This document shows, one piece after another, positions 24,177 to 35,547 of a stretch of DNA of 64,000 nt (the first letter of the stretch is position 1; each line of letters starts with the position of its first letter). The notes beneath the pieces are model-generated. The model searched no databases. It was given only the letters and a program-made list of their open reading frames with translations, and was not told the origin of the DNA. The stretch is from Roseovarius sp. THAF9 (GTDB lineage: Bacteria; Pseudomonadota; Alphaproteobacteria; Rhodobacterales; Rhodobacteraceae), in assembly GCF_009363715.1 (NCBI RefSeq), contig NZ_CP045404.1, positions 2,014,001 to 2,078,000 of the forward strand, given 5' to 3'. A program made the translations under genes and the position numbers.

Positions 24177-25271
24177 TCAAGCCGTCTCTGGGGTGAATGT
24201 CAGTGTCGAAACCACGCCTTGCGCGCCGTTCCGCAGGTCCAGGTCTGTGCCAAGCTCCATGCAGACAACTTCGACGATCTTCATCCCCAGGCCGCTCGTG
24301 TTTGCCCCGAGATCGGGCGGAAGACCGACACCTGTATCCGCACAGGTCAGTCGAAGACGCCCGTCCGGTTCAAGACCGAGATCGACCCGGACCGCGCCGC
24401 CCTGCCCGTCGTGAAATCCATGCTTGAAGGAATTCGCGACGAATTCGTTCACGAAGGTGCCAACAGCGACGGCCTGCTGCGCGGCGACCAATACCGACAC
24501 AACCGCGACCTCGACCGTGACGCCAACAGGCGCCAACCCTTCGAGTTGGGCGCAGACCTGGGTGAGGTACTGACCCAATTCGACCACGCTGTGTTCATCG
24601 GAGTGGTACAGCATCTCGTGCAGCTGCGTCAGCGCATCGATCCGGGTCTTGACCATCGACAGGGCGAGTTTCGCGTCTTCCGATGCAAACGCCCTGGTTT
24701 GCAGATTGGTAAAGGACGACAGTGATTGCAGCGAATTCTTCACCCTGTGATCCACCTCACGACGCAGGATGTCCGCCGACCGCAGCGCTTTGCGCATCTC
24801 CAGCAATGTCATGACCTGCCGCGCCAGAACGCGCAACGTGTCGCGCTGCAACGCGGTCAGTTCGCGGGGCTGATAATCCAGAACGCACAAAGTGCCCAGC
24901 GGCAGCCCCTCCTGGGTGGTCAGCAACGCGCCGGCATAAAAGCGCAGGCCCGGCTCGCCACAGCACAGCGGGTTGTCCTGCATCCGGGGATCTTCCAGCG
25001 TGTCCCGGATCTCGGCAAACTCCTCTTCCAGGATCACATGGGCGCAGATCGAGGTGGCCAGCGGCGTCTCGCGCACGCCAAGCCCGGTTTCCGCCTTGAA
25101 CCATTGGCGTTCGGCATCAATGAAATTGACCACCGAAATCGCCGTGCCACAGGCCGCCGCGGCCAGCTTCACGATCTCGTCGAACTCCTGCTCGGGGTCC
25201 GTGTCGAGGATCTCGAAGTCGCGAAGCGCGGCAAGCCTGCGCTGTTGCAGCGGGTGATGGAGGGCTTCCAT
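24177..25271 (-). CDS. Soluble GAF-domain histidine kinase (HisKA_2 type)
   Basis: The 364-residue protein has a GAF domain (about 25-160, including INFIDAERQ-like VVNFIDAERQWFKAETGLG and GTLCVLDYQPREL), then the HisKA_2 motif EVDHRVKNSLQSL with phospho-acceptor His175, and a Bergerat ATPase domain with N-box NEFVANSFKHGF (275-286), DTGVGLP (312-318) and GLGMKIV (327-333). No membrane segment is present, so it senses a cytoplasmic signal. HisKA_2 kinases often act in the alphaproteobacterial general stress or light/redox pathways; no partner regulator is adjacent. Confidence 0.9.
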   Translation of the reverse strand: MEALHHPLQQRRLAALRDFEILDTDPEQEFDEIVKLAAAACGTAISVVNFIDAERQWFKAETGLGVRETPLATSICAHVILEEEFAEIRDTLEDPRMQDNPLCCGEPGLRFYAGALLTTQEGLPLGTLCVLDYQPRELTALQRDTLRVLARQVMTLLEMRKALRSADILRREVDHRVKNSLQSLSSFTNLQTRAFASEDAKLALSMVKTRIDALTQLHEMLYHSDEHSVVELGQYLTQVCAQLEGLAPVGVTVEVAVVSVLVAAQQAVAVGTFVNEFVANSFKHGFHDGQGGAVRVDLGLEPDGRLRLTCADTGVGLPPDLGANTSGLGMKIVEVVCMELGTDLDLRNGAQGVVSTLTFTPETA

Positions 25272-25430
25272 TTAAGGTAACTGTCCCGAACTGTGGTCAA
25301 TTTGTCGATGTCACCGCCGGGTCTACGACGTCGCTTACGGCAAAAGATCTGTTTCCTCACGCTCTTTACGATATCCCTTGCACGCCGCGCAACCGGCGAC
25401 GCGCCCAGCGTAACGTCAAGCAGAGCTGGC

Positions 25431-26957
25431 CTACTCGGCCGTCAACACAGCCGAGATCGGGGCCAAGGCCACGCTCGCCGCACGGTCCTGAAGGCCCCAG
25501 AGCAAGAGCGCGCTGATCGTGTCGGGGCGCAGCCGGCCCACCATGATCACGCCGCCCTCTTCCTGGCCGGCGCGGAACGCGGCCTGGTCGAGGAACCGGC
25601 GCACGGCAGCGGCGTTCTGGCCATTGGAATCGAAATCGCGAAACACAGTGGCCGACGGTACGCCCTCGCGCGCGATCAGCTTCTGCGCGGTGTTCAGGCC
25701 GTTGGGAAACATCACCAGCCCATGCCCGCTGTCCTTCAGGATCGGCGCAAGCTGCTCGGCGGCCTCGCGGCTGGATTGCAGCCCGGTGCCGGTGCCCTCG
25801 AACACCGCCACCGCCTCGGGAACGGCCTCCAGCAGGACACTCATCGACGTTTCCACATCGCTCGCGGCCGCATTCTGCGGCAGGTTGACCATGGCCAGCA
25901 CCTCCATCCCCGCAGCACGGTACTTGGCGGCGGTGTCAGCGGCATTGGCATACGAACTATCCACCGCAAAGCTCAGCGGATAGGGAAAATCGGCCAGCGC
26001 GGCGGGGCCGATCGGGCTGGTGCCGTCATCGATCAGAATGATCGACATCAGCGGCTTGTCCTCGGGGTTCTCAAACTCGACAGCAAAGCGTTCGACCGGC
26101 GGCAGGGTCTCTGCCTCTGTCTCTTCGGTCGCGTCTTCGGCCGTCTCGTCTCCGGCCTCGGCCTCGGGCGCGGGGTCGATGGCGGTAGGCAACCGGTTGG
26201 TGGTCACGCCGTCGGCCATATCGCCGATCGTGCCGGTCTCCGTCTCCTCGGTCGCTGCCTCCGCAGAATCCTCGCCAGCTTCTGCCGAAGGCGTGGCCGA
26301 GTCCACCGCCTCTTGCGGAGCATCGACGCCCGGATCATTCTGCGGCTCCGGCGTAGACACATCGCTGGCGGACGTCTCGGGATCGGTCCCGATCTCCGCC
26401 TCGGGGGCCGCTTCGCTCTCGCCTTCCGGCGCATCCGCACCGTCGGACCCGTCTTGCGGCTCCGGGAACGCGGCACTTTCTTCTTCCGGCTCGGGCTGAA
26501 CCGGTTGGGCCGGTTCGGTAGAAATCGACAGGTCGTCCTCGCCCACCGGCGCCTCGGGCGCCTGCGCCTGCGGGTTGGGCAGGACAGGCTCTTCGGTGCC
26601 GACAGTGACGCCGGTGTCGCCCTCCGGCGTCTCCGGCGCGCTCAGCCCGGCCTCTGGCTGGCCCGTTTCGGGCTGCCCCGACGAGGTCGTGTCGGCGCCG
26701 TCCATCGAGCTCAGATCGTCAGGCTCGGGCGCGGTCACCTGCGGCACGGCGTCGGGCGTGGGCGTGTCCTGCAACTGCGGCAGCGAGGCCGCGTCGTCAT
26801 CCCGCGACTGGTCGAACTCCGACCCGGCCGGCACTTCGACCGGCGTCGCCTCGGGCGGGGTATCCCCCGGCATTCCGCTCAGCACCGAGGCCCCGGCCAG
26901 AAGCACTCCCGACAAGGCCGTTCCCGAAACCACTCCGGCAAGAAATCCGCGTAACAC
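25431..26957 (-). CDS. Divergent polysaccharide deacetylase family protein with long acidic linker
   Basis: The 508-residue protein begins with a membrane anchor (FLAGVVSGTALSGVLLAGASVL). About 230 residues of Pro/Glu/Ala-rich low-complexity linker follow. The C-terminal half (about 270-505) is the YibQ/DUF610-type divergent deacetylase: PLMSIILIDDGTSPIGPAAL, YPLSFAVDSSYANAADTAA, GMEVLAMVNLPQNA and later GVPSATVFRDFD. Canonical metal-binding residues of true polysaccharide deacetylases are not obvious. It likely acts in the envelope. Such genes in this group often accompany ftsX- or ctpA-type envelope genes, which are absent here. Confidence 0.8.
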   Translation of the reverse strand: MLRGFLAGVVSGTALSGVLLAGASVLSGMPGDTPPEATPVEVPAGSEFDQSRDDDAASLPQLQDTPTPDAVPQVTAPEPDDLSSMDGADTTSSGQPETGQPEAGLSAPETPEGDTGVTVGTEEPVLPNPQAQAPEAPVGEDDLSISTEPAQPVQPEPEEESAAFPEPQDGSDGADAPEGESEAAPEAEIGTDPETSASDVSTPEPQNDPGVDAPQEAVDSATPSAEAGEDSAEAATEETETGTIGDMADGVTTNRLPTAIDPAPEAEAGDETAEDATEETEAETLPPVERFAVEFENPEDKPLMSIILIDDGTSPIGPAALADFPYPLSFAVDSSYANAADTAAKYRAAGMEVLAMVNLPQNAAASDVETSMSVLLEAVPEAVAVFEGTGTGLQSSREAAEQLAPILKDSGHGLVMFPNGLNTAQKLIAREGVPSATVFRDFDSNGQNAAAVRRFLDQAAFRAGQEEGGVIMVGRLRPDTISALLLWGLQDRAASVALAPISAVLTAE

Positions 26958-27093
26958 TGCTTTTGCCCTCTTATTTCTTTCTTAACAGTTTTGCGCCTCT
27001 TGACCCTGCCGCGCAACCCTGAGCATCTATATCGCGATTGAAAGCCCGGGTCATAGGCCCGAAATGACACGGCACGGACGGGAAATTGGCGAC

Positions 27094-27675
27094 ATGCTGC
27101 TGCTCATCGATAACTACGACAGTTTCACCTACAATCTCGTGCAATATGTGGGCGAGCTGGGCGCGGACGTGCAGGTGCACCGCAACGACGCGCTGAACGT
27201 GCAGGAGGCGATGGCGATGAAGCCCGCGGGGATTCTCCTGTCCCCCGGCCCCGGCACCCCGTCACAGGCAGGCATCTGCAAGGCGCTGATCGAGGCGGCG
27301 GCGGACACGCGCACGCCGCTCTTGGGCGTCTGCCTCGGGCATCAGGCCATCGGCGAGGTCTTCGGTGGCACGGTCACGCGCCACTCGGATATCGTGCACG
27401 GCAAGATGGGCACGATGCACCACACCGCCTCTGGCGTCTTTGCCGGGCTGCCCACGCCGTTCGAGGCGACGCGGTATCACTCGCTCGTTGTCGCACGCGA
27501 CACCTGCCCAGACGTGCTTAATATCACGGCAGAACTTGAAGACGGCACGATCATGGGCCTGCAACACAAGACGCTGCCCATCCACGGCGTCCAGTTCCAC
27601 CCCGAATCGATCCGCTCGGAACATGGCCACGCCCTTTTGCAGAATTTCCTCGACGTGATGAAGGTGCCCGCGTGA
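27094..27675 (+). CDS. trpG: Anthranilate synthase component II (glutamine amidotransferase)
   Basis: ATG 27094 begins [20 protein letters not shown], the normal start of the family. The 193-residue class I amidotransferase has the nucleophile in [11 protein letters not shown] and the His/Glu pair in VQFHPESI. It supplies ammonia to TrpE; it could also serve aminodeoxychorismate synthase. Its stop overlaps the start of trpD (GTGA at 27672-27675). It heads a five-gene overlapping chain trpG-trpD-trpC-moaC-moeA. Confidence 0.95.
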   Translation: MLLLIDNYDSFTYNLVQYVGELGADVQVHRNDALNVQEAMAMKPAGILLSPGPGTPSQAGICKALIEAAADTRTPLLGVCLGHQAIGEVFGGTVTRHSDIVHGKMGTMHHTASGVFAGLPTPFEATRYHSLVVARDTCPDVLNITAELEDGTIMGLQHKTLPIHGVQFHPESIRSEHGHALLQNFLDVMKVPA

Positions 27676-28694
27676 GTGACAGCCTGAAGCCCCTGATCGG
27701 CGCCGCCGCCGACCGCCCCCTGACCCGGGACGAGGCCGAGGCGGCCTTTACCACGCTCTTCGAGGGCGAGGCGACCCCGGCCCAGACGGGCGGCTTCCTG
27801 ATGGCCCTGCGCACGCGCGGCGAGACGGTGGACGAATACGCCGCCGCCGCCGCCGTCATGCGCGCCAAGTGCAACAAGGTGAAGGCCCCCGCCGGCGCGA
27901 TGGACATCGTAGGCACCGGCGGCGACGGCAAGGGCACGCTCAACATCTCGACCGCCACCGCCTTCGTAGTGGCCGGCGCGGGCGTGCCGGTGGCCAAGCA
28001 CGGCAATCGCAACCTAAGCTCCAAGTCCGGCGCGGCCGATGCCCTCACGCAGATGAGCGTCAACGTGATGGTCGGTCCGGATGTGGTTGAAAAGGCTTTG
28101 GAAAACGCGGGCATCGCCTTCATGATGGCGCCCATGCACCACCCGGCCATGGCCCATGTCGGCCCGGTCCGGGCCGAGCTTGGCACGCGCACGATCTTCA
28201 ACATCCTTGGGCCCCTGACAAACCCCGCTGGCGTAAAACGCCAGCTGACGGGGGCTTTCAGCGCCGACCTCATCCGCCCCATGGCCGAAACCCTCGGCAA
28301 GCTCGGCTCCGAACGGGCCTGGCTGGTGCACGGCGGCGACGGCACCGACGAGCTCAGCATCTCCGCCCCCAGCCAGCTTGCGGCGCTGGAGGAAGACGGC
28401 ACCATCCGAGAGGCAGAGATCCACCCCGAGGACGCGGGTCTGCCCGTCCACCCGTTCGAGGACATTCTGGGCGGCACGCCCGAGGAGAACGGCCGCGCCT
28501 TCCGGGCCCTTCTGGACGGGGCGCAGGGCGCCTACCGCGATGCCGTACTGCTGAACGCCGCCGCGGCGCTGGTGGTGGCGAGCCATGCGGACGACCTCAA
28601 GCAAGGCGTCGAGCAGGCACGCCACAGCATCGACAGCGGTGCCGCCCGCACCCGGATCGAAACGCTTGCCAAAATCACATCGGAGGCCGCATGA
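27672..28694 (+). CDS. trpD: Anthranilate phosphoribosyltransferase
   Basis: The start is GTG 27672, overlapping the trpG stop. The 340-residue product has [20 protein letters not shown] (PRPP binding), [18 protein letters not shown] and [13 protein letters not shown]. It transfers phosphoribose to anthranilate in tryptophan synthesis. It ends in an ATGA overlap with trpC. Confidence 0.97.
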   Translation: MSDSLKPLIGAAADRPLTRDEAEAAFTTLFEGEATPAQTGGFLMALRTRGETVDEYAAAAAVMRAKCNKVKAPAGAMDIVGTGGDGKGTLNISTATAFVVAGAGVPVAKHGNRNLSSKSGAADALTQMSVNVMVGPDVVEKALENAGIAFMMAPMHHPAMAHVGPVRAELGTRTIFNILGPLTNPAGVKRQLTGAFSADLIRPMAETLGKLGSERAWLVHGGDGTDELSISAPSQLAALEEDGTIREAEIHPEDAGLPVHPFEDILGGTPEENGRAFRALLDGAQGAYRDAVLLNAAAALVVASHADDLKQGVEQARHSIDSGAARTRIETLAKITSEAA

Positions 28695-29506
28695 GCACGC
28701 CGTCCATCCTTGAGAAGATCAAGGCCTACAAGCTGGAGGAAATCGCCGCAGCAAAGGCCGACAAGCCTCTGGAAAAACTGGAATCCGAGGCCGCCAGCGC
28801 GCCACCCGTGCGCTCCTTCGGCGACGCGCTCTTGCAGGCCAGCAAGACCGGCTTCGGCCTGATTGCCGAGATCAAGAAGGCCAGCCCCTCCAAGGGTCTG
28901 ATCCGCGAGGATTTCGACCCCGTCGCTCTCGCCGCCGGCTATGCCGAGGGCGGCGCTACCTGCCTGTCGGTGCTGACCGACGCGCCCAGTTTCCAGGGCG
29001 CGCCCGAATACCTGGCGCAGGCCCGCGAGGCGTGCGACCTGCCGGTGCTGCGCAAGGATTTCCTCTATGACCCCTACCAGGTGGTCGAGGCCCGCGCCTG
29101 GGGCGCCGACTGCATCCTGATCATCATGGCCTCTGTCTCGGACGCGCAGGCGATCGAGTTGGAAGAGGCCGCCATCGCGCAAGGCATGGACGCGCTGATC
29201 GAGGTGCATAACGAGGCGGAACTTGAGCGCACCGGCGTGCTGAAATCCAACCTTCTGGGCATCAACAACCGCGATCTGAACACGTTCGAGACCTCGCTCG
29301 AAGTGACCAAGCGGCTGGCGCGTCTGGCCCCGATCGACCACCTGCTGATCTCGGAAAGCGGGCTTTACACCAATGACGATCTGTCCGAGATGGCCCGCTA
29401 CGGCACGCGCTGCTTCCTCATCGGCGAAAGCCTGATGCGACAGGCGGACGTCACCGCCGCCACCCGCGATATCCTGTCGGGCACCACCCCGGCGTCGCAC
29501 GTCTGA
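28691..29506 (+). CDS. trpC: Indole-3-glycerol phosphate synthase
   Basis: The 271-residue TIM-barrel protein starts within the trpD stop (ATGA) and has [40 protein letters not shown] and [13 protein letters not shown] with a catalytic Glu. It closes the indole ring before tryptophan synthase; trpA/trpB and trpF are not in the window. Confidence 0.97.
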   Translation: MSTPSILEKIKAYKLEEIAAAKADKPLEKLESEAASAPPVRSFGDALLQASKTGFGLIAEIKKASPSKGLIREDFDPVALAAGYAEGGATCLSVLTDAPSFQGAPEYLAQAREACDLPVLRKDFLYDPYQVVEARAWGADCILIIMASVSDAQAIELEEAAIAQGMDALIEVHNEAELERTGVLKSNLLGINNRDLNTFETSLEVTKRLARLAPIDHLLISESGLYTNDDLSEMARYGTRCFLIGESLMRQADVTAATRDILSGTTPASHV

Positions 29507-29982
29507 TGGCCGGGCTCACGCATTTCGACGGCAAGGGCGACGCCCACATGGTCGACGTCTCGGACAAGGACGTGACGGCCCGCGTCGCGGTGGCCGAATG
29601 CCACGTGAAGATGGCGCCAGAAACCTATGATATCATTACGGAAGGCCGCGCCAAAAAGGGCGACGTCCTGTCCGTCGCCCGCCTCGCCGGCATCATGGGC
29701 GCCAAGCGCACATCCGAGCTGATCCCGCTCTGCCACCCCCTGCCCATCGCCAAGGTCGCGGTGGAGCTTACCCCCGACCCCGACCTGCCCGGCCTCCGCA
29801 TCGAGGCAACGGTCAAGACCACCGGCCAGACCGGGGTGGAGATGGAGGCGCTGACCGCCGCCAGCACCGCCGCCCTTACGGTCTACGACATGGCCAAGGC
29901 CGTGGATCGCGCGATGGAAATCGGCGGCTTGCGCGTGGTCCTGAAAGACGGCGGAAAATCAGGCCGTTACGAGGCGAAATGA
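29506..29982 (+). CDS. moaC: Cyclic pyranopterin monophosphate synthase
   Basis: The gene begins inside the trpC stop (TGATG). The 158-residue protein has [20 protein letters not shown] and [17 protein letters not shown], the MoaC signatures. It makes cyclic pyranopterin phosphate in molybdenum cofactor synthesis. Its coupling to trpC and to moeA (4-bp overlap) puts molybdopterin synthesis under the trp transcript. Confidence 0.96.
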   Translation: MAGLTHFDGKGDAHMVDVSDKDVTARVAVAECHVKMAPETYDIITEGRAKKGDVLSVARLAGIMGAKRTSELIPLCHPLPIAKVAVELTPDPDLPGLRIEATVKTTGQTGVEMEALTAASTAALTVYDMAKAVDRAMEIGGLRVVLKDGGKSGRYEAK

Positions 29983-31151
29983 TCACCGTCGACGAGGCTC
30001 TTGACCACCTCTTCTCTCTCGTCTCCCCGCTGGAGCCGGAAACCGTTCCTCTGCGCGAGGCGCATGGCCGCGTTCTGGCGCAGGATGCCGAGGCCCGGCG
30101 CGACCAGCCGCCGTTCGACGCCTCCTCCATGGATGGCTATGCCGTGAAAGCGACCGAGGCGGTGCCGGGCGCAAGCTTTGACGTCATCGGCGAATCCGCC
30201 GCCGGGCACGGCTTTGACGGCATGGTGGGCACTGGCCAGGCCGTGCGCATCTTCACCGGCGCGCCGGTGCCCGAGGGCGCCGACAAGGTCGTGATCCAAG
30301 AGGATGTCACCCGCGACGCCGAACACATCACTCTCGGCGACAGGCTTGAGGACAAGCCGAACATCCGCCCTCGTGGCGACGACTTCAAGATCGGCGACCG
30401 GATCGAGGCGCCCCGCCTCCTGTCCCCCGAGGATGTCGCGCTTCTCGCCTCGATGAACGTGGCCGAGGTTACCGTCACCCGCAAACCCAAGGTCGCGCTC
30501 ATCGCCACCGGCGACGAGCTTGTCATGCCGGGCGAAGACCCCGGCCCGGACCAGATCATCGCCTCCAACTCCTTCGGCCTCTGCGCCCTGCTGGACACTC
30601 TGGGCGCCGAGCCCCGGATGCTGCCCATCGCCGGCGACACACGCGAGGCCTTGGAAACTGCCTTCGACCTCGCCAAAGGCGCCGACCTCGTCATCACCAT
30701 CGGCGGCGCGTCGGTGGGCGATCATGACCTCGTTGGCAAAGTCGCGGGCGATCTCGGCATGGAGCGGTCGTTTTACAAGGTCCGGATGCGCCCCGGCAAA
30801 CCCCTTATGGCGGGCCGAATGGGGGACGCGGCCATGCTCGGCCTGCCCGGCAACCCTGTCTCGGCCATGGTCTGCGGGCACGTCTTCATGGCGCCAATGA
30901 TCCGCGCGATGCAGGGACTTCCTGCCATGCCCGCCCCGCGCCTCAGCGCCAAACTCGCCGCTGACATGGGCCCCGGCGGCCCGCGCGAGCATTACATGCG
31001 CGCCCAGGTCGAGGACGGCACCATCCTGCCCGAACGCAGCCAAGACAGCGGCATGCTGTCGGTGCTGGCCCGCGCCAACGCGCTGCTCATTCGCCCCGCC
31101 GACGATGCCCGACGAGCGCAGGGCGACTGGGTCGAATACGTTCCGATCTGA
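29979..31151 (+). CDS. moeA: Molybdopterin molybdotransferase
   Basis: The 390-residue protein begins in the moaC stop (ATGA). It shows the MoeA layout: [10 protein letters not shown] near residue 50, [19 protein letters not shown], the MoCF domain with [15 protein letters not shown] and [18 protein letters not shown]-type [11 protein letters not shown] and [11 protein letters not shown], then a C-terminal beta domain. It inserts molybdate into molybdopterin. It is the last gene of the overlapping chain. Confidence 0.96.
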   Translation: MITVDEALDHLFSLVSPLEPETVPLREAHGRVLAQDAEARRDQPPFDASSMDGYAVKATEAVPGASFDVIGESAAGHGFDGMVGTGQAVRIFTGAPVPEGADKVVIQEDVTRDAEHITLGDRLEDKPNIRPRGDDFKIGDRIEAPRLLSPEDVALLASMNVAEVTVTRKPKVALIATGDELVMPGEDPGPDQIIASNSFGLCALLDTLGAEPRMLPIAGDTREALETAFDLAKGADLVITIGGASVGDHDLVGKVAGDLGMERSFYKVRMRPGKPLMAGRMGDAAMLGLPGNPVSAMVCGHVFMAPMIRAMQGLPAMPAPRLSAKLAADMGPGGPREHYMRAQVEDGTILPERSQDSGMLSVLARANALLIRPADDARRAQGDWVEYVPI

Positions 31152-31155
31152 CCGC

Positions 31156-31164
31156 TTATACACA
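31156..31164 (+). promoter_or_regulatory. DnaA box before the lexA promoter
   Basis: TTATACACA matches the DnaA consensus TTATNCACA. It lies 7 bp upstream of the lexA -35 hexamer. Confidence 0.35.
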
Positions 31165-31170
31165 GACACG

Positions 31171-31199
31171 TTGACACAAAACGAGAACATGCGTAGAAC
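31171..31199 (+). promoter_or_regulatory. lexA promoter with SOS box
   Basis: TTGACA (31171-31176) and TAGAAC (31194-31199) are spaced by 17 bp. The alphaproteobacterial SOS box GAAC-N7-GAAC (31185-31199) covers the spacer and the -10, so LexA binding would block its own promoter. Confidence 0.85.
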
Positions 31200-31235
31200 A
31201 AATGTAAACGCATGGATCGTGGAGGCGTGACAATA

Positions 31236-31952
31236 ATGCTGACCAAAAAGCAACTCGACCTGTTGGAATTCATTCACAAGCGGGTGCAGCGCGATGGCGT
31301 GCCGCCCAGTTTTGACGAGATGAAGGACGCGTTGGATCTGCGCTCCAAATCCGGCATTCACCGCCTGATCACGGCGCTGGAGGAACGCGGCTTCATCCGC
31401 CGCCTCGCCCATCGTGCCCGTGCGTTGGAAATCATCAAGCTGCCCGAAAGCATGGGCGGCGACATGATCGGCGGCGGCGAAAGCGGCGGCTTTACCCCCC
31501 GGGTGATCGAGGGCGACCGCCCCGAGGCCGCGCAGCCCGCCAATGCGCAACCGGTCGAGGCGGTGCATGCGCTGGAACTGCCCGTCATGGGCCGCATCGC
31601 CGCCGGTGTCCCGATCGAGGCCATCGCCCATGCCAGCCACAACGTGGCCGTTCCCGGCGACATGATCGCCGGCCCCGGCCAGCATTACGCGCTGGAGGTC
31701 AAGGGCGACTCGATGATCGACGCGGGCATCAACGACGGTGACGTCGTGGTGATCCGTGAGACATCCACCGCCGACAATGGCGATATCGTGGTGGCGCTGG
31801 TCGACGACCAGGAGGCGACGTTGAAGAAATTCTACCGCCGCGGCAATGCCATCGCCCTCGAGGCCGCGAACCCGGCTTACGAGACCCGCGTGTTGCCTGA
31901 GGATCAGGTCAAGGTGCAGGGCCGCCTCGTGGGTCTTATCCGCACCTACTGA
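31236..31952 (+). CDS. lexA: SOS-response repressor LexA
   Basis: ATG 31236 follows GGAGG (31220-31224). The 238-residue protein has the winged HTH (about 1-65, with [21 protein letters not shown]), a long linker, the cleavage site Ala123-Gly124 in RIAAGVPIE, and the Ser159/Lys197 dyad in GDSMIDAGI and ATLKKF. It represses SOS genes and cleaves itself when RecA is activated. The gene has its own promoter with an SOS box. It converges on comEC with a 7-bp overlap. Confidence 0.98.
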   Translation: MLTKKQLDLLEFIHKRVQRDGVPPSFDEMKDALDLRSKSGIHRLITALEERGFIRRLAHRARALEIIKLPESMGGDMIGGGESGGFTPRVIEGDRPEAAQPANAQPVEAVHALELPVMGRIAAGVPIEAIAHASHNVAVPGDMIAGPGQHYALEVKGDSMIDAGINDGDVVVIRETSTADNGDIVVALVDDQEATLKKFYRRGNAIALEAANPAYETRVLPEDQVKVQGRLVGLIRTY

Positions 31953-33982
31953 CGCCTATCGGATCGCCGCCGGCGGTCCGTGTTCCAAAGCCGCACGCCG
32001 GTCATGTCGCGGGCGGTCACGGCCCTGAGCCCGCCTTTCTCGCGCCAGATTGCCAGTGCCCCCGTTTCCTTCAGCGTGCCGGGATGGATCGCGCGGCAGG
32101 GCAATTCGACCTGCGGCACGTTGTTGAACACCACCCATTCCTTCGCGGCGCACTCGGTGAACTCTTCCGCCGCGCGCTTGCCCCGCACGGCGGTGATCGG
32201 CCAGCCCTCGCCGCCGGCCACCTTGGTCCAGCGGGCAAACGCCCCCTCCTGATCCACCGGATCGCCGTCATTCTCCAGCCAGTTCATCGCGACAAAGCCA
32301 GAGGCGCGGCCCGTGGACAGCGCTCGCCCCTCGGGTGTCATCACCCCCACCAAGCTGCCATTGTCGGAAACAAGGATATCGGGCCGCTCGGCCTGCGCCC
32401 ACAGCACGAAAGCCAGCGCCACCGGCACCACGCCCGCAAACCGCGCGCGCCCCTGCCACAGCACGACGAAGAGCAAGCCCAGTGACAGCAGCGGCAGCAC
32501 CCACGGGCCCGGGCGCACCACGGTGCCGCGCGCGCCCTCCAGACCCGAGACCCAATGCGCCACGCCCAGGATCCACTCCAGCGCGGGCTGCATCACCGCC
32601 AGCGCCAGCCCTTCCAGCCCCAAGGGCATCAAGAGCCCCGCCAGCACGGCCATGGGCATGACCAGCGCGCCCATCAACGGCACGCTCAGCAGGTTCGCCA
32701 CCAGCCCGTAATGCGCGATCTGGTTGAAATGCGCGGCGGCAATCGGCGCCGTGGCCAGCCCGGCCACGAAGGACGACATCACAACCGCCCAGACCGGCCG
32801 CATCCACTTGGGTCCCACGCGCCAGTCAAGGTCGCGCAAAGCCCCAAACACGGCCACCAGCGCCGTCGTTGCCGCAAAGGACATCTGAAATCCCGGCCCC
32901 ATCAACGCCTCGGGCCGCAGCACCAGGATGATGCAGGCCGCCAGCGCCACCGCCCTCAAGGACAACGCCCGCCGGTCCGCCAGCACCGCCAGCAGCATCA
33001 CCGCCACCATGACAAAGGCGCGCTCCGTGGCCACGTTGCCGCCCGAAAGCGCGAGATATCCCGCTGCCGCCACCAGCGCGCCCACCGCCGCGATCTTTTT
33101 GGTGGGCAGGCGCAGCCCCCAGCCCGGAACCGCCGCCATGCCCAGCCGCAAGGCCGCAAAGACGAAGCCCGCCAACAGCCCCATATGCAGTCCCGAAATC
33201 GCCAATAAATGCGCCAGGTTCGACACCCGCAGCGCCGTCAGTGTCTCCTGCCCCATGCCCGAGCGGTCCCCGGTCATGATCGCCGCCGCAAACGCCCCGG
33301 CCTCGCCCGGCATCTGCGCCTGAATGCGGCCCGACAGGGCCATGCGCGTCTTGAACAGCACCTGTCCCCCCTGCGCGGGTTCCAGCAGCAAAACGGGCGT
33401 GCGCGTGTAGCCTATCGCGCCCAGCCCCTTGAACCATGCGTGCCGCTGGAAATCGAAACCGCCCGGCTCCACCGGGCCTGCGGGCGGCGACAGATGCGCA
33501 GTCAGGATCAGCGTTTCGCCCGGTTGCGGAACGGTCCCCTCTGCCGCGCCGTGAAACGAAACCCGCACGCGCCCCGGCGTGATATCGGGGCCCATGTTGC
33601 GCAGCACCACCCGGTCCAGCGTCACCCGCAGCGCGTCCGAACCCGAGCGGTCAATATCCACCACCCGGCCCTCCACAGGGCCGTAGTAACGCCAACCCAG
33701 CTTGGCATCGGCAACGCCATGCGCCCGGAGCGCAGCAATGCAAACGCCAAGCGCCACCAACGCCACGGCCCAGATCACCGGCGCGACCCCCGCGCCCACC
33801 AGGCGCAGCACCACAAGTGCGCTGCCAATGCTCCCGGCCAACGCCACATAAACCCAGACCCGCGGCTCGGATTTCAACCCGAAATACAGCCCGATCCCAC
33901 AGGCGAGCATCACCGGCACCCACGCAAACAGGTGCCCGCGCTGATCCATCCACGCGGCGACGGCACGCTGCCAAAGCACCAA
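31946..33982 (-). CDS. comEC: ComEC/Rec2-family DNA uptake channel protein
   Basis: The 678-residue membrane protein has N-terminal hydrophobic segments, the DUF4131/OB-like region (about 90-215) and the multi-helix Competence domain with [20 protein letters not shown] and [14 protein letters not shown]. The end has a short soluble part ([19 protein letters not shown]) that is a reduced form of the metallo-beta-lactamase-like domain: the usual HxHxDH is not visible, so nuclease activity is doubtful. It would move single-stranded DNA across the inner membrane, also relevant for uptake of gene-transfer-agent DNA. Confidence 0.88.
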   Translation of the reverse strand: MVLWQRAVAAWMDQRGHLFAWVPVMLACGIGLYFGLKSEPRVWVYVALAGSIGSALVVLRLVGAGVAPVIWAVALVALGVCIAALRAHGVADAKLGWRYYGPVEGRVVDIDRSGSDALRVTLDRVVLRNMGPDITPGRVRVSFHGAAEGTVPQPGETLILTAHLSPPAGPVEPGGFDFQRHAWFKGLGAIGYTRTPVLLLEPAQGGQVLFKTRMALSGRIQAQMPGEAGAFAAAIMTGDRSGMGQETLTALRVSNLAHLLAISGLHMGLLAGFVFAALRLGMAAVPGWGLRLPTKKIAAVGALVAAAGYLALSGGNVATERAFVMVAVMLLAVLADRRALSLRAVALAACIILVLRPEALMGPGFQMSFAATTALVAVFGALRDLDWRVGPKWMRPVWAVVMSSFVAGLATAPIAAAHFNQIAHYGLVANLLSVPLMGALVMPMAVLAGLLMPLGLEGLALAVMQPALEWILGVAHWVSGLEGARGTVVRPGPWVLPLLSLGLLFVVLWQGRARFAGVVPVALAFVLWAQAERPDILVSDNGSLVGVMTPEGRALSTGRASGFVAMNWLENDGDPVDQEGAFARWTKVAGGEGWPITAVRGKRAAEEFTECAAKEWVVFNNVPQVELPCRAIHPGTLKETGALAIWREKGGLRAVTARDMTGVRLWNTDRRRRSDRRQ

Positions 33983-34065
33983 GGCTTGTCTCCCTTTTCA
34001 TGGGCCGATAGACAGGCACCGTTAACGATACGTCTCCCATGCTTACCGAAAGGTTAACCGGCCCC

Positions 34066-35475
34066 ATGTCGCAGCCAGTTGTCACCCGTTTTGCCCCTTC
34101 GCCGACCGGCTACCTGCATATCGGCGGGGCGCGCACGGCGCTCTTCAACTGGCTTTTCGCGCGGCGTCACGGCGGCTCTTTCCTGCTCAGGATCGAGGAT
34201 ACCGACCGCGCGCGCTCGACCCCCGAGGCGACGCAGGCCATCCTCGACGGGCTGGCGTGGCTGGGCCTCGACCATGACGGCGAGGTGGTCAGTCAGGCCG
34301 CCCGCGCCGACCGCCACGCCGAGGTCGCGAACGAATTGCTGGCCAAGGGCCAGGCCTACAAGTGCTTTGCCACGCAGGAAGAAATCCAGGCCTTCCGCGA
34401 CGAGGCCAAGGCCGAGGGCCGCTCCACCCTCTACCGCAGCCCGTGGCGCGACGCCGACCCCGCGACGCACCCCGATGCGCCCTATGTCATCCGCATCAAG
34501 GCCCCGCTGGAGGGCACGACCACCATCGCCGACACCGTGCAGGGCGACGTCACCATCCGCAACGATCAGCTTGACGACATGGTCCTGCTGCGCTCGGACG
34601 GCACGCCCGTCTACATGCTCGCCGTCGCGGTGGACGACCACGACATGGGCGTCACGCACGTCATCCGCGGCGACGACCACCTCAACAACGCCGCCCGCCA
34701 GATGCTGATCTATACCGCGATGGGCTGGCCCCTGCCCGTCTATGCCCATATCCCGCTGATCCACGGCCCCGACGGCAAGAAGATGAGCAAGCGGCACGGG
34801 GCCCTTGGCGTCGACGAGTACCAGAAACAGGGGTACCCGGCGGCCGGAATGCGCAACTATCTCGCCCGCCTCGGGTGGAGCCATGGCGACGACGAGTTCT
34901 TCACGGATGATCAGGCGAAGGAATGGTTCGACCTCGACGGGATCGGCAAGTCCCCGGCCCGGTTCGACTTCAAGAAGCTGGAGAACCTCTGCGGCCAGCA
35001 CATCGCCGCCAGCGACGATGCTGCGCTGCTGCATGAATTGAACGAATTCCTTGACGTAACGGAATCCGCGCCCTTGCCCGAACCAAAACAGGCGCTCATG
35101 CTGGACGGCATGTATTGCCTCAAAGAACGCGCGAAGACCTTCCCGGAACTGCTTGAAAAGGCAAAGTTTGCTCTGGCGGACCGCCCGATCCGCCCGGACG
35201 AGAAGGCCGCCGCGCAGCTTGACTCTGTATCCCGTGGTATACTGAATGAATTGACGCCGCACTTGCAAAATGCTAACTGGTCGCGCAACGATCTGGAAGA
35301 GGCGGCGAATGCGTTCGCGGCGTCCAAGGATATCAAGTTCGGCAAGCTGGCCGGTCCGATGCGGGCCGCGCTGGCCGGTCGGGCGGCAACACCGAGCGTG
35401 TTTGACATGATGCTGGTCCTGGGCCGGGAGGAATCCCTCGCCCGACTGAACGATGCTGCCTCGCAGAGCGGTTAA
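34066..35475 (+). CDS. gltX: Glutamyl-tRNA synthetase
   Basis: I start at ATG 34066 ([21 protein letters not shown]), as in the family; an in-frame ATG at 34039 is possible. The 469-residue class I synthetase has the HIGH-type motif [20 protein letters not shown] and KMSKRHG. The end carries the all-helical anticodon-binding region. The fourth residue block [17 protein letters not shown] marks the tRNA acceptor-binding insertion. It is the only gltX in view. Confidence 0.97.
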   Translation: MSQPVVTRFAPSPTGYLHIGGARTALFNWLFARRHGGSFLLRIEDTDRARSTPEATQAILDGLAWLGLDHDGEVVSQAARADRHAEVANELLAKGQAYKCFATQEEIQAFRDEAKAEGRSTLYRSPWRDADPATHPDAPYVIRIKAPLEGTTTIADTVQGDVTIRNDQLDDMVLLRSDGTPVYMLAVAVDDHDMGVTHVIRGDDHLNNAARQMLIYTAMGWPLPVYAHIPLIHGPDGKKMSKRHGALGVDEYQKQGYPAAGMRNYLARLGWSHGDDEFFTDDQAKEWFDLDGIGKSPARFDFKKLENLCGQHIAASDDAALLHELNEFLDVTESAPLPEPKQALMLDGMYCLKERAKTFPELLEKAKFALADRPIRPDEKAAAQLDSVSRGILNELTPHLQNANWSRNDLEEAANAFAASKDIKFGKLAGPMRAALAGRAATPSVFDMMLVLGREESLARLNDAASQSG

Positions 35476-35547
35476 CCCGTTCGTAAGGCGTGCTGGAATA
35501 TGCAGCCAAGGCGCGCCACGCGCCGCGGCGTGACGAGGGAGACTCTG

